A stretch of DNA of 38,860 nt from Mycobacterium sp. 852002-40037_SCH5390672. GTDB taxonomy: Bacteria; Actinomycetota; Actinomycetes; Mycobacteriales; Mycobacteriaceae. The DNA lies in contig NZ_LZTA01000135.1 of assembly GCF_001665875.1 (NCBI RefSeq), positions 1-38,860 of the forward strand, given 5' to 3'. Within the stretch, counting starts at the first letter, position 1. Each line of letters begins with the position of its first letter. Below the pieces are notes generated by a model. That model did not search any database, had not been told where the DNA came from, and was given only the letters and a program-made list of their open reading frames with translations. A program made the position numbers and the translations under genes. Shown in pieces: positions 16,383 to 25,095 of the stretch.

Positions 16383-18200
16383 GTGACGAACACCGTTGAT
16401 TCCGCGGGGACCGGTGGAGGGCGGGCAGCGCAGCGTGGCTCGGTATCGACCCTGGCAGTGGGCACGCCGCTGACGTCCATCCCGGACTACCGCAACGAGA
16501 TACACACCGCCGAAGACATCATCGATGTGGAGCATTACGGTGGCGGCTTCGACCTCACCAGGCGGGCCACCGCCCCGAAGCTGCGCATCGGTCGCGACCG
16601 GTGGTTCAACCTGCTGTGGTTGATCCCCATCGGCTTTGCCGTGCTGATCGCCGGGATCGCGGTTGGCAAAGGCTTACACAACGTGCCGGCGGTGCAGTCA
16701 TTCATTCACCGCTACCCCGGGTCGGACAGTGCCGGCATCCCCCCGGGCCTACCGGCCTGGATCGGCTGGACGCACTTCTTCAACCTCTTCATGATGATGT
16801 TCATCATCAGGACGGGGATCCAGATTCTCTGCGACCATCCCCGGCTTTACTTCAGCCGCAACGCCACTCCGGGTAAGGACGAGTGGCTGCGGGTGGGTCC
16901 GCCGGTTCCGGACGACGAGCTGTGGACCGCCAACGCCGACACCGTCGCGTTGCCGCCGCAGTTGGGGCTGCCCGGCTTCCGGCACTCCATCGGCTTGGCC
17001 CGGTGGTGGCATCTCGGCATCGACGTGTTGTGGTTGGTCAACGGGGCGGTCTTCTACGTCTTGTTGTTCGCCACCGGCCAGTGGCGCCACATCGTGCCGA
17101 CCAGCTGGGACGTCTTCCCCAACGCGGCGTCAGTGGCCATTCAGTACCTGTCGCTGGACTGGCCAACCGACAACGGCTGGGTCGCCTACAACGGACTGCA
17201 GTTGCTGTCGTACTTCACCACCGTCTTCATCGCCGCCCCTGCCGCGCTGATCACCGGCCTGGGAATGTCGCCCGCGCTATCCCAGCGGGTGCACTGGCTC
17301 AGCAAGCGGCTGAGCATCCAGCACGCGCGGTCGCTGCATTTCGTGGTGCTGGTCTACTTCCTGTTCTTCATCCTGGTGCACGTCACCATGGTTCTGACGA
17401 CCAGCGCGCTACGGAACCTCAATCACATGTTCGCCTCCCGCGACGACAACAGCTGGGTAGGTTTCGCGATCTTCTCCGCGGCGATGGTGCTGACCGCGAT
17501 CGCGTGGGTTTGGGCCACTCCCTTCACCATTCGCCATCCCCGCGTGGTGCAGCGGGTCGGCTATGCGCTGGTGGGTCCCTTCCAGCGGATGCTCGAGCAG
17601 CTGGACCCCAAGCCCGGCGCCTTCACCGAGAAGGACATCTCACCGCACCACTGGCGCAACGGGCGCCTGCCCGAGACCGTCGAGTACAAGGAGCTGGAGC
17701 GCGACGACTTCAAGGACTGGCGGCTGCGGGTCTACGGTCTGGTGGAACACCCGATGGAATTCTCGCTCGAGGACTTGATGGCGCTGCCCTACCACGAGCA
17801 GATCAGCCAGCACTTCTGCATCCAGGCATGGTCAGGCGTCGCCAAATGGGGTGGCGTGCAGATGAAGACGATCATGGACATCGTCAAACCGCTTCCCGAA
17901 GCGAAGTGGGCGGTCTTCTATTCGATGGGGCTGGGCGCCACGGGTGGCATCTACTACAACGCCCATCACATCGGTCAGATGGACCACCACATGACCATGC
18001 TGGCCTACAACATGAACGACCAGCAGCTCCCCTACATGCACGGCAGACCGCTGCGGCTGCGCAACGAACTGCAGCACGGCTTCAAGCTGGTGAAATGGAT
18101 CAAAGGCATCGAGTTCGTCGCCGACTACCACGACATCGGAAGTGGTTACGGCGGCTACAGCGAAGACCACAAATACTTCGGGCGCCACCAGACGCTCTAG
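16383..18200 (+). CDS. Fused cytochrome b561-like / molybdopterin (sulfite-oxidase family) oxidoreductase
   Basis: A 605-residue protein in two parts. Residues 75-380 hold about six membrane helices (75-96, 125-147, 208-230, 269-292, 317-340, 357-380) with helix histidines H131, H210, H320 and H333 that may bind heme b. Residues 410-605 are a sulfite-oxidase/YedY-type molybdopterin domain with the Mo-ligand cysteine C479 in QHFCIQAWSGVAKWGG, equivalent to the RCVEAWS motif of MsrP. It resembles MsrQ and MsrP joined in one chain, but with no Tat signal. The Mo domain follows an even number of helices after a basic N-terminus, suggesting a cytoplasmic Mo site. Substrate unknown. The start is GTG at 16383, supported by the -10 box just upstream. 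Confidence 0.88.
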   Translation: MTNTVDSAGTGGGRAAQRGSVSTLAVGTPLTSIPDYRNEIHTAEDIIDVEHYGGGFDLTRRATAPKLRIGRDRWFNLLWLIPIGFAVLIAGIAVGKGLHNVPAVQSFIHRYPGSDSAGIPPGLPAWIGWTHFFNLFMMMFIIRTGIQILCDHPRLYFSRNATPGKDEWLRVGPPVPDDELWTANADTVALPPQLGLPGFRHSIGLARWWHLGIDVLWLVNGAVFYVLLFATGQWRHIVPTSWDVFPNAASVAIQYLSLDWPTDNGWVAYNGLQLLSYFTTVFIAAPAALITGLGMSPALSQRVHWLSKRLSIQHARSLHFVVLVYFLFFILVHVTMVLTTSALRNLNHMFASRDDNSWVGFAIFSAAMVLTAIAWVWATPFTIRHPRVVQRVGYALVGPFQRMLEQLDPKPGAFTEKDISPHHWRNGRLPETVEYKELERDDFKDWRLRVYGLVEHPMEFSLEDLMALPYHEQISQHFCIQAWSGVAKWGGVQMKTIMDIVKPLPEAKWAVFYSMGLGATGGIYYNAHHIGQMDHHMTMLAYNMNDQQLPYMHGRPLRLRNELQHGFKLVKWIKGIEFVADYHDIGSGYGGYSEDHKYFGRHQTL

Positions 18201-18302
18201 TGCGCAACCGCGCGTCGCCTCGTCGAAGTCGTTTGTCCCGACGGTGTTTTGGGTAGCACCACCAGATCGGGCCGAAACGAATGTGACAGCAGAGGAGACG
18301 CC

Positions 18303-18575
18303 ATGAGGCATAGCCCTGTCGACCATGATCGGACCGCTGAGCCCTACCCGGATCAAGAAACGAGGCAAACGCCCGGACTCCTCGTCGTCGCCGCGGCCGC
18401 GTTGGCGTTCATCGTATGCGTTGCCAACTTCGCCCTGGGTGAGGCCGGCGCGGGCGTCGCCGCCGCCATCATCTCCATGCTCGCGTTCGGGGCAGGTCTG
18501 TCCTGGCTTGCGATGGACCGCAGGCGAATTCGCGACGCGGAGCGGGAATGGGTGATCAGCCGCCCCGTCCGATAG
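18303..18575 (+). CDS. Small two-helix membrane protein, UsfY-like
   Basis: A 90-residue protein with a hydrophilic N-terminus (MRHSPVDHDRTAEPYPDQET), two membrane helices at about 25-45 and 50-70, and a basic tail (MDRRRIRDAEREW). The PVDHxRT motif and the WLAxxRRR ending recall UsfY, the small protein encoded near SigF in M. tuberculosis; this is from memory and needs a search. Start: ATG at 18303, with GAGGAG 5 nt upstream. It lies 102 bp after the molybdoenzyme gene on the same strand and may be co-transcribed. Function unknown. Confidence 0.75.
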   Translation: MRHSPVDHDRTAEPYPDQETRQTPGLLVVAAAALAFIVCVANFALGEAGAGVAAAIISMLAFGAGLSWLAMDRRRIRDAEREWVISRPVR

Positions 18576-18591
18576 CGCAGCCGTAGAGCGG

Positions 18592-19020
18592 CTACCGCAG
18601 GGCCGCGAGGTTGTTCACGGACTTTTGCACATCCGAGCGCAGAATCCGGGCGACCAATCCCCCGACCGGTCCGCTGAGCAAACCGCCGCCGAGATCGGCG
18701 GTGAGGTGGAACGTCGATCCGGGGTGGTCATCGGTGACGGTCATCGCCACCGTGAGGCGGATACCGCCGCGTCCCCGGCCCTGCAGCTTGATCGCTTTCG
18801 GCTCGTCGTACCGCGTGACCTCCCAGTGGATGACATTGCGGAAGCCCTTGACCTTGACGCACGACGAGACACAGGTGCCCTTCTCGATCGTGTCCGGCAC
18901 GGGCCCCCGCCAACCGGCGAAAATCGTCATCCATTCGTCGAATCGATCCAGGTCCGACGCCAGCTTCCACGCTGCTTCCGGTTCTACCTGCGACGACACC
19001 GACACATCTACGCGAGCCAA
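18592..19020 (-). CDS. SRPBCC-fold protein, Rv0910-like
   Basis: A 142-residue START/polyketide-cyclase-like fold protein with a helix-grip hydrophobic pocket. It has EAAWKLASDLDRFDEWMTI near residue 14, the IEKGTCVSSCVKVKG strand, and a C-terminal helix LVARILRSDVQKSVNNLAAL. It resembles M. tuberculosis Rv0910 (from memory), proposed as the toxin of the Rv0909-Rv0910 pair. I see no small Rv0909-like partner next to it. Start: TTG at 19020, because GGGGAGGA lies 6 nt upstream and the domain begins at once; further upstream coding has no family character. It is convergent with the UsfY-like gene (16 bp between stops). Confidence 0.88.
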   Translation of the reverse strand: MARVDVSVSSQVEPEAAWKLASDLDRFDEWMTIFAGWRGPVPDTIEKGTCVSSCVKVKGFRNVIHWEVTRYDEPKAIKLQGRGRGGIRLTVAMTVTDDHPGSTFHLTADLGGGLLSGPVGGLVARILRSDVQKSVNNLAALR

Positions 19021-19130
19021 CGTCTTCCTCCCCTGGGGATCAGAAACGCCGCCACCCGAGGCGGGCGACCAGCGCACAACCATGGCTGAGTACCCCGACA
19101 CCGTCGCGCGTATTCGTGGGGTCGGACCGC

Positions 19131-19688
19131 TCAGGGCCAGGCCTGCTCCAGCTGCTGGGCAACGTCGATGATCTGCGCCGCCTGCGACTGGGGCGCGTCG
19201 ATCTCGGCGGCGACATAGTGCGCGATGAATCGCCGGATCTCGGCATCGACACCGGCCAGGATCCGCAGCACCTCGCCACGGATCGACTTCGACGAGACGT
19301 TGACGGTGATGTCGGAGGGCCGCGGTTTGGCGACGTCGACGATCAGCAACAGCGGTTCGGCCGCTCGCGCCGTCGCGCGCAATTGGATGTCCCCCGAGAC
19401 CGCAAAGCTTTGTTTGTCGAGCCATAGGTCGACCAGGAGATCGATCGACAGCGGAATGTGGATGACGAACGTGATGCTGTCGCCCAGCCGACGCGTGACC
19501 CGGGGCTCGTGAATCTTGACGTTGGCACTGACTTTGGCGATTTTGCCCGGGCCCTGCGCAATAGGCTCCATGGCGAACTTGCTGCCGGCAATGTCGGCGA
19601 ATGCGGCAGCCACCCGCTCGGGAGTGACGGCGGCCTCGAAGAACCTGCGCCCAAACTCTTCGTAGGTGACATAATCGTGATTCGTCAT
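19131..19688 (-). CDS. Conserved mycobacterial protein of unknown function
   Basis: A 185-residue protein beginning MTNHDYVTYEEFGRRFFEAA. It has alternating strands (AKVSANVKIHEPRVTRRLGD; SITFVIHIPLSIDLLVDLWL) and a long C-terminal helical part ending QSQAAQIIDVAQQLEQAW. No signal peptide or membrane helix. The layout suggests a lipid- or ligand-binding beta fold, but I recognise no named family. ATG at 19688 is chosen; an in-frame ATG at 19706 (adding MRRYKP) is possible. It is followed 110 bp later by the SRPBCC gene on the same strand, and diverges from the DUF4407 gene. Confidence 0.8.
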   Translation of the reverse strand: MTNHDYVTYEEFGRRFFEAAVTPERVAAAFADIAGSKFAMEPIAQGPGKIAKVSANVKIHEPRVTRRLGDSITFVIHIPLSIDLLVDLWLDKQSFAVSGDIQLRATARAAEPLLLIVDVAKPRPSDITVNVSSKSIRGEVLRILAGVDAEIRRFIAHYVAAEIDAPQSQAAQIIDVAQQLEQAWP

Positions 19689-19916
19689 AGGCTTATACCG
19701 TCTCATGTCGGCTGCCTGAACGGTCGCTGATCCGCTCGGGTCGCAGGAATCCCGCGCCAGATCCCCTCTCGTTGAAGCGGCAATCCCGATCGATGCCCGG
19801 TCGGCGATCTGCGTCGATTCGGAAAAGTTTGTGAAGCACACCACAGGCGGGGCGATTCGATTCGATGTGTTGGGCGGTGGCCTGCGAGGCTTGATGGTGG
19901 AGGTGTTTTCAGTCTC

Positions 19917-21752
19917 ATGCCCCAGGAAGTAAACGAGCAGCGCACGGGCCTTGCCCAGGTGTCGGCGGTGCTCATCTGGCTCGGCGGCGGACACCGGCGC
20001 GAGCTGGGTGAGCGTCACGAACGGTCCGCCCACGCTGTCGCCGGCGCGGTTGCTTTGTCGGGTGCGGTGCTGGCGTGGCTGGTCGCGACGCTGGCGGTCG
20101 GCGGGTCGGCTCGCTGGCCGTTGACGGTCGTCGCGCCGCTCACCCTGGTCTTCGGTCTGCTGGTCGGCGCCGTCACCCGCGGCACCATCCCGGGGCCGGA
20201 CCGGAGCCGCCTCGGTGTGGTGGCCCGTGCCGCGGTGGCGGCGGCGGTGGGCGTCGTCGTCGGCGACCTCGTGGCACTGGTCCTTCTATCCAGCTCGATC
20301 GACCATCGTCTCGACGAACGGGCGTTGCGTCACGCCGAATCGACCCCCGCCGTCGGGCAGGCATCGGCGGCCCTACAGCAGACCAGGGATGCCCGCGCCG
20401 CACTCGACGGCGCCGTCGCGCAGGCCCGTGATCGCCAGGACAAGGCCTTGATCGTCGCCCGGTGCGAGTACCGCCCTACGCCCGGTTGCCCGGAGACCCG
20501 GATCACCGGAGTCCCCGGTGCCGGGCCCGAGACACGCACGGCCAACGAGCTTCTCGCCGATGCCCAGCATGAATTGGACACCGCGCTGGCGGCGCGGGAC
20601 ACCCGCGCACCGGAGCTGGACGCCACGATTTCGCGACAGGAGCAAGCGCTGCGCGACGCACGCAACGGCGCTGTGGTGGATGCCGACCGGGGGCTGGGCG
20701 CACGCTGGGTCGCGATGAATGACCTCACCTCCGCCGACGCCGGCGCAATGGCCCTGCGGCTGCTGATGATCGGGGTTTGCGTGCTGCTTTACCTGGCACC
20801 CCTGATCCTCGGATTGTGGCGGGGTGAGACGACACACGATCGCCGTGCAACCTCGCGCGCCGAGCGCGAACGCGCCGAACTCGACGCGGACACCGCTATC
20901 GCGGTCAAGCGGGCCGAGGTGCGCCGCGAGGCCGAAATCCTGTGGGCCGAGCACCAACTCACGCAGGCTCGGCTTGCCGTCGAGGCGCAGACCGAGATCG
21001 ACCGCGAGCACCAGCGCCGTCGGGTTTCCGAAGCTCTGGATACTGCGGTGCACGCGCCGTCTCGGCGGGCGTTCGAGCCGGGCGACGACGACGTGTATCT
21101 GCCGATCGCCGCCGCAGCCGAGGCGGCCAGCCGGGCGCTCACCCAACTGCCCGCGCCGGAGCCGGCCGCGGGCTTGGGCGCCCCCGAGACGCCCGACGTT
21201 CCGGAGAACCTGCCAGCTCCCCTATCGCCGGGCGGCCAGGTTGAGCCACACCAAGAACGGAATGCGCCGTTGATTCCGTCGATTCCGGACGCCACCAAGG
21301 CCGCGGCCCGCTGGATTCGCCCGCTGGTGCCGCCGTTCGTGGCGCGGGTGATCGACACCACCACCCAGCCACTGCGCACCGCGCGCCAGGTGTTCGAAGG
21401 TGTTCTCGAGGAGACCGAAGAGATCACGTTCACGCTCAAGCGCAGCCGCAAGGTGACGGTCAACTCCGAGGCCTCCGACACCCAGTTGTCTGGGCAACCC
21501 GCGAGCGCCGAAACCCCTTCGGTTCAAACTGATTTCGCCACCTCGTCGCGACACGAACCCGGCAAGCGGGCGCGCCGCCAGGTGGCCGGTGCCGATTCCC
21601 GTCCGTCCTTGCCGCGGCGGACCGGACATGATGCGGACCGCTTGCCGGTCCAGTCCGCTGAAAGCGACCGTCGGCGTGCGCTGACCAAGCGCGACGGGCC
21701 GCCCGAACTGGGTCCGCCCGACGGTCCACGCCAGTTGCCGCCGCCGAAATAG
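19917..21752 (+). CDS. DUF4407 membrane protein
   Basis: A 611-residue membrane protein of the DUF4407 family. The N-terminal VLIWLGGGHRRELGERHERS block is typical. Membrane helices lie at about 39-61, 67-87, 102-125 and 278-300. Between helices 3 and 4 is a roughly 150-residue coiled-coil loop rich in Ala/Gln/Arg, with a cysteine pair (C183, C191) that may form a disulfide outside the cell. After helix 4 comes a charged coiled coil (RAERERAELDADTAI and onward) and a long Pro/Ala/Glu-rich tail of about 250 residues with no fold visible. Role unknown. Start ATG at 19917. A GTG at 19959 is an alternative. Confidence 0.85.
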   Translation: MPQEVNEQRTGLAQVSAVLIWLGGGHRRELGERHERSAHAVAGAVALSGAVLAWLVATLAVGGSARWPLTVVAPLTLVFGLLVGAVTRGTIPGPDRSRLGVVARAAVAAAVGVVVGDLVALVLLSSSIDHRLDERALRHAESTPAVGQASAALQQTRDARAALDGAVAQARDRQDKALIVARCEYRPTPGCPETRITGVPGAGPETRTANELLADAQHELDTALAARDTRAPELDATISRQEQALRDARNGAVVDADRGLGARWVAMNDLTSADAGAMALRLLMIGVCVLLYLAPLILGLWRGETTHDRRATSRAERERAELDADTAIAVKRAEVRREAEILWAEHQLTQARLAVEAQTEIDREHQRRRVSEALDTAVHAPSRRAFEPGDDDVYLPIAAAAEAASRALTQLPAPEPAAGLGAPETPDVPENLPAPLSPGGQVEPHQERNAPLIPSIPDATKAAARWIRPLVPPFVARVIDTTTQPLRTARQVFEGVLEETEEITFTLKRSRKVTVNSEASDTQLSGQPASAETPSVQTDFATSSRHEPGKRARRQVAGADSRPSLPRRTGHDADRLPVQSAESDRRRALTKRDGPPELGPPDGPRQLPPPK

Positions 21753-22112
21753 TCCTCCGCCGACTCGCCGGCCTGGACGCGCCGGCGGACCGTGCGGACG
21801 GTGCAGCCTATGCTCCGAACCCATCAGCTGACGGGTTCACATCGCGTTCGACTGTGGACCCGAAAGAAATTCTCGCACTTGACGCGGTGCGGGATCAGCG
21901 AACCAGGCTGATGCCGTAGTCGACCTCCGGCTCAGACAGAATCGGCGCGCGGCCCATCCGCCGGCGCCTGACACCCCGCCCCCGTGTCGGCCACCGCAGC
22001 GGCAGCCCGAAAGCACTACTCTCCGAACGCGCTTTCGGGTCGATGTTGTTGTAGTTGGAGGCGGCCGGGTTACCCCTCGAAAGCTCGGCCGCCCCAACGT
22101 CTTGGTGCGCGC
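21753..22112. other. Gap between convergent DUF4407 and ANTAR genes
   Basis: 360 bp with no convincing gene. Short open frames overlap on both strands without a ribosome binding site or a recognisable motif. It contains a stem-loop at 22056-22097, listed separately. Confidence 0.5.
22056..22097 (-). terminator. Stem-loop downstream of the ANTAR gene
   Basis: Inverted repeat GGCGGCCG (22060-22067) with CGGCCGCC (22086-22093), extendable with one bulge through TTGG/CCAA. On the minus strand it begins 16 nt past the ANTAR stop. There is no U-tract, so it would be a U-less terminator of the kind proposed for mycobacteria, or only a 3'-stabilising structure. Confidence 0.4.
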
Positions 22113-22400
22113 TCAATAGGTCAGAGCGGCAGATTTGAACAGCGGACCCCACTCGTGCCGCGCCGCGGACTGCGCATCGACGAAGCTGGGAGTCTTCTCG
22201 CCGCCGCCCGCCAAGTGGACCAGTGCCCAAGCCATGGCGAATACCGGTACTTTGTGCCGTATTGCCGCGCTGTGCAATTCATCCAACGCGGCGTCGGAAC
22301 GACACCGCCGAAGGCCGATGAGGATGCCCCGCGCGGTGTCGAGAATGCGCCCGGAGTTCGGGCCGCACGAAGTTTGGGCGGGAACCCAGTTCGTCGTCAT
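22113..22400 (-). CDS. ANTAR-domain protein (stand-alone)
   Basis: A 95-residue protein that is almost all ANTAR domain: ILDTARGILIGLRRCRSDAA at about 19-38, then ALDELHSAAIRHKVPVFAMA and WALVHLA, the three-helix pattern with conserved Ala, Gly and Arg. ANTAR proteins bind paired hexaloop RNA hairpins and relieve transcription termination. The usual sensor (GAF, receiver or PAS) is absent, so input must come from a partner or from expression level. Start: ATG at 22400 with AGGAGG 10 nt upstream. The C-terminal 25 residues carry no known motif. RNA targets not identified here. Confidence 0.85.
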   Translation of the reverse strand: MTTNWVPAQTSCGPNSGRILDTARGILIGLRRCRSDAALDELHSAAIRHKVPVFAMAWALVHLAGGGEKTPSFVDAQSAARHEWGPLFKSAALTY

Positions 22401-22672
22401 GCTGTCGATACCTCCTGCTGCGCCCTCGCAAAACCGCTACTCGCATAGCGGCAGGAATCCGTGCGTTACGCATCGTCGCGGCCGCAATCCCCAAAAGGCG
22501 CCCTGTGCAATGATTTGCGGATCCGTCGAGTTGTGCCAGCCCGCCACCGACATTGATACTCGCCTGTGACCGTTTCGGGATCGGCTGCTCATCAAGAAAT
22601 TCGCGACACGTGGTATCGAAACAGGCTGTGAACCAGCGTAATTAGTTGCCGACCCACGCCAGGCCACGGGGC

Positions 22673-23905
22673 CTAGAGAATCGCCTTGATCTCCTTCGCG
22701 TTGGCGATGTCGTCCCAGTCGATGCCGAGTCCCAGCAGGATCTCTTCGGTGTGTTGCCCATGCTCCGGGGCGCGCGCGGGAGACGGTGGTGTCTCGTTGA
22801 ACTGGACTGGGGCGGCGACGATTCGGTACTTTTCACCGTGGTCGTCAACATTGGTTATCACGTATCCGTTGGGTTCGACTTGCGGGTCGTTGAGGGTTTC
22901 CCGCGGCGTCGCCAACGCACCCCACACGCCGGGCTCGTCTTTAAGCACCGCCTGCCAGTGCGCGAGGTCGTGACGGGCGAAAGTATTCGCCAGCAGCTCG
23001 GTCGCCGCCGCCGCATTGGCGATCAAGTTGCCGGACGGGACGAATCGCTCGTCATCGGCCAGTTCCGGCAGACCCATGCGCTCGCAGAAGCCCACCCAGA
23101 ATTTGTCGGGCTGTAGGAACACCAGCTGGATCCACCTGCCGTCTTTGGTCTTGTAACGGTTGACGAGCGGATTGATGGCCAGCCCCGGCGGTGCGCCCGG
23201 GATGCCGTCGATATCGAAGAAGTCGGCCGCCGAGATCGACGGCGCTATCGACCACATCGCCTGTGCCAGCAGCGATGAGTCGACAATGGCCGGTTCGCCG
23301 GTGCGTTCCCGGTGGAATAACGCCGCGCATACACCGCCGGCCAGCGTTGCCCCGCCCTGCAGGTCACCGAATCCGGGCCCCTGGACCGCGGGTGTTTCGC
23401 TGCCGAACGGCGTGAGCGTGTAGGCGACCCCGCCGCGCGCCAGGTACGTCGCGGCGTCGAATCCGCCGCGATCGCGATCGGGTCCGCGGACACCCAGCCC
23501 GGTGCCGCGCGCGATGATGATCTTCGGGTTGAACGAGCGGATGTCCTCCACAGTCAGCCGGGCCCGCTCGAGTGCGCCGGGCAGCCAATTGGTCAAGAAC
23601 ACATCCGCACTGGCCAACAGCCGGCCGAACAGCTCGCGACCCGTTTCGGATTTGACGTCGATGCCGATGCTGCGCTTCCCGCGGTTACCCAGCTCGAGGA
23701 TGAAGTCGGCATCCGGGCGGGCCGCTTGCCGGGTGAAACCTCCGACGACCAGCGCGCGGCCGGGATCGCCCGTGGTGACGCCTTCCACCTTGATGACGTC
23801 GGCGCCCCAGTCCGCCAGGGCGGCACCGGCAGAGGGCACGTAGGTCCACGACGCCAGTTCGACGATCCGTACCCCGTGAAGGACTCCGCCGTGCACGTCA
23901 GACAT
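22673..23905 (-). CDS. CaiB/BaiF (family III) CoA transferase
   Basis: A 410-residue class III CoA transferase. It has the N-terminal Rossmann part with VRIVELASW and ADWGADVIKVE near residues 12-41, LGNRGKRSIGIDVKS near 72, and the catalytic aspartate D181 in GPGFGDLQGGATLAGG. It moves CoA from one acyl-CoA to an organic acid, forming a glutamyl/aspartyl-CoA intermediate. Start: ATG at 23905, 7 nt after GAGGGGG; eight upstream codons in frame are excluded because they precede the ribosome site. It diverges from the plus-strand catabolic run across 283 bp, so it may activate the same substrate or recycle CoA in that pathway. Confidence 0.92.
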   Translation of the reverse strand: MSDVHGGVLHGVRIVELASWTYVPSAGAALADWGADVIKVEGVTTGDPGRALVVGGFTRQAARPDADFILELGNRGKRSIGIDVKSETGRELFGRLLASADVFLTNWLPGALERARLTVEDIRSFNPKIIIARGTGLGVRGPDRDRGGFDAATYLARGGVAYTLTPFGSETPAVQGPGFGDLQGGATLAGGVCAALFHRERTGEPAIVDSSLLAQAMWSIAPSISAADFFDIDGIPGAPPGLAINPLVNRYKTKDGRWIQLVFLQPDKFWVGFCERMGLPELADDERFVPSGNLIANAAAATELLANTFARHDLAHWQAVLKDEPGVWGALATPRETLNDPQVEPNGYVITNVDDHGEKYRIVAAPVQFNETPPSPARAPEHGQHTEEILLGLGIDWDDIANAKEIKAIL

Positions 23906-23937
23906 CGCCAACCCCCTCGTCGCGGCCATTCCTTGCT

Positions 23938-23943
23938 ATTTTA
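23938..23943 (-). promoter_or_regulatory. Candidate -10 box for the CoA transferase gene
   Basis: TAAAAT on the minus strand, inside a notably AT-rich patch (23936-23957) that also contains TAGA-TAT-TCTA, a small palindrome. Transcription would begin near 23931, giving a leader of about 26 nt that includes the Shine-Dalgarno. The palindrome next to the -10 is a reasonable repressor site. No repressor gene lies nearby. Confidence 0.4.
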
Positions 23944-24188
23944 GATATTCTAGCTAGTCTTGGGCGTAGCGATAGCCCATCTGCAGGTCAGCGCAGTTTT
24001 TCGTGAAAGAGATGCGATGGAGCCGACCGAAGGTCTCATTCCGCCGCCCGCCGCGGTGACCGCGTGTCCCGCTACGGCGCGGACGGGCGACCGGTCGATT
24101 AATTCCCGCTGCAACCGCGGTCTTGAAACGAATGGCATTGTGCCCCAATGCGGGTCGTGATGTAGAGACACGGACGAAGGACGGGGCG

Positions 24189-25052
24189 ATGGGCAGGGTA
24201 GCCGGCAAGGTGGCCGTGATCAGTGGCGCCGCGCGCGGTCAGGGCCGTTCACATGCGCGGATGCTGGCGGCCGAAGGTGCGGACATCATTGGCGTGGACC
24301 TCTGCACCGACATCGATACCAACGAATATCCCCTGGCCCGCCCGGAGGACCTGGACGAAACGGCACGGTTGGTGGAAAAGGAGGGACAGCGCGCGTTCAC
24401 CGCGATCGCCGACGTTCGCGACCGCGTCGCCCTGTCCTCGGCCATCGACGAGGGCGTCGCCGAATTCGGGCACCTCGACGTCGTGGTGGCCAACGCCGGC
24501 ATCTGCCCACTGACCGCTGGCCTGCCCCCGAAGGCTTTCGCCGACGCGGTGGACGTGGACCTGGTCGGCGTGCTCAATCTCGTACACGCCAGCCTCAAAC
24601 ACCTGCAGGCCGGCGCGTCGATCATCGTCATCGGTTCCAACGCGGCATTCATGTCGTCGATGAACACCACCGGTATCGACGGCGGCCCCGGCGGTGCCGG
24701 GTATGCCTTCGCGAAACTGGCTGCCGCGCACTATGTCAACGACTTCGCCTTGGCGCTCGCTCCGTTCTCCATCCGGATGAACGCCGTACATCCGACGAAC
24801 GTCAACACCGACATGTTGCACAGCCCGCCGATGTACCGGGCCTTCCGGCCCGACCTGAAGGAGCCGACCCGGCAGGACGCCGAACCGATCTTCCCGTTAG
24901 TCCAGGCGATGCCGATCCCCTACGTCGAACCCGAGGACATCAGCGAGGCGGTGCTGTTCCTCGCTTCCGACGCCGCCCGCTACATCACCGGACAGCAACT
25001 CCGCGTGGACGGCGGCGGCTTCCTCAAGGTAAAGCCATGGTCGGGCGCGTGA
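24189..25052 (+). CDS. Mycofactocin-type SDR oxidoreductase
   Basis: A 287-residue short-chain dehydrogenase. The cofactor loop is SGAARGQGRSHA (G13, G17, G19), then VDLC after the second strand and VVANAGI in the middle. Active-site Y172 and K176 lie in GYAFAK, with serine in IVIGSNAAF. The GAARGQGRSHA form and the long insertion after strand 2 are typical of mycofactocin-coupled SDRs, nicotinoproteins that hold NAD tightly and pass electrons to mycofactocin. No mft gene is in this window. Start: ATG at 24189, after GGACGGGG. First gene of the plus-strand catabolic run; likely oxidises an alcohol intermediate. Confidence 0.92.
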   Translation: MGRVAGKVAVISGAARGQGRSHARMLAAEGADIIGVDLCTDIDTNEYPLARPEDLDETARLVEKEGQRAFTAIADVRDRVALSSAIDEGVAEFGHLDVVVANAGICPLTAGLPPKAFADAVDVDLVGVLNLVHASLKHLQAGASIIVIGSNAAFMSSMNTTGIDGGPGGAGYAFAKLAAAHYVNDFALALAPFSIRMNAVHPTNVNTDMLHSPPMYRAFRPDLKEPTRQDAEPIFPLVQAMPIPYVEPEDISEAVLFLASDAARYITGQQLRVDGGGFLKVKPWSGA

Positions 25053-25095
25053 CGGCGGTGGCACCAAGCAGCCTGCACCGCAACGGGACTCCACG

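Noticed and set aside
16883..18256. A 457-codon open frame in another plus-strand frame of the molybdoenzyme gene
   Set aside because: Arg/Ala/Gly-rich with no motif, whereas the overlapping frame contains clear membrane helices and the Mo cysteine motif.
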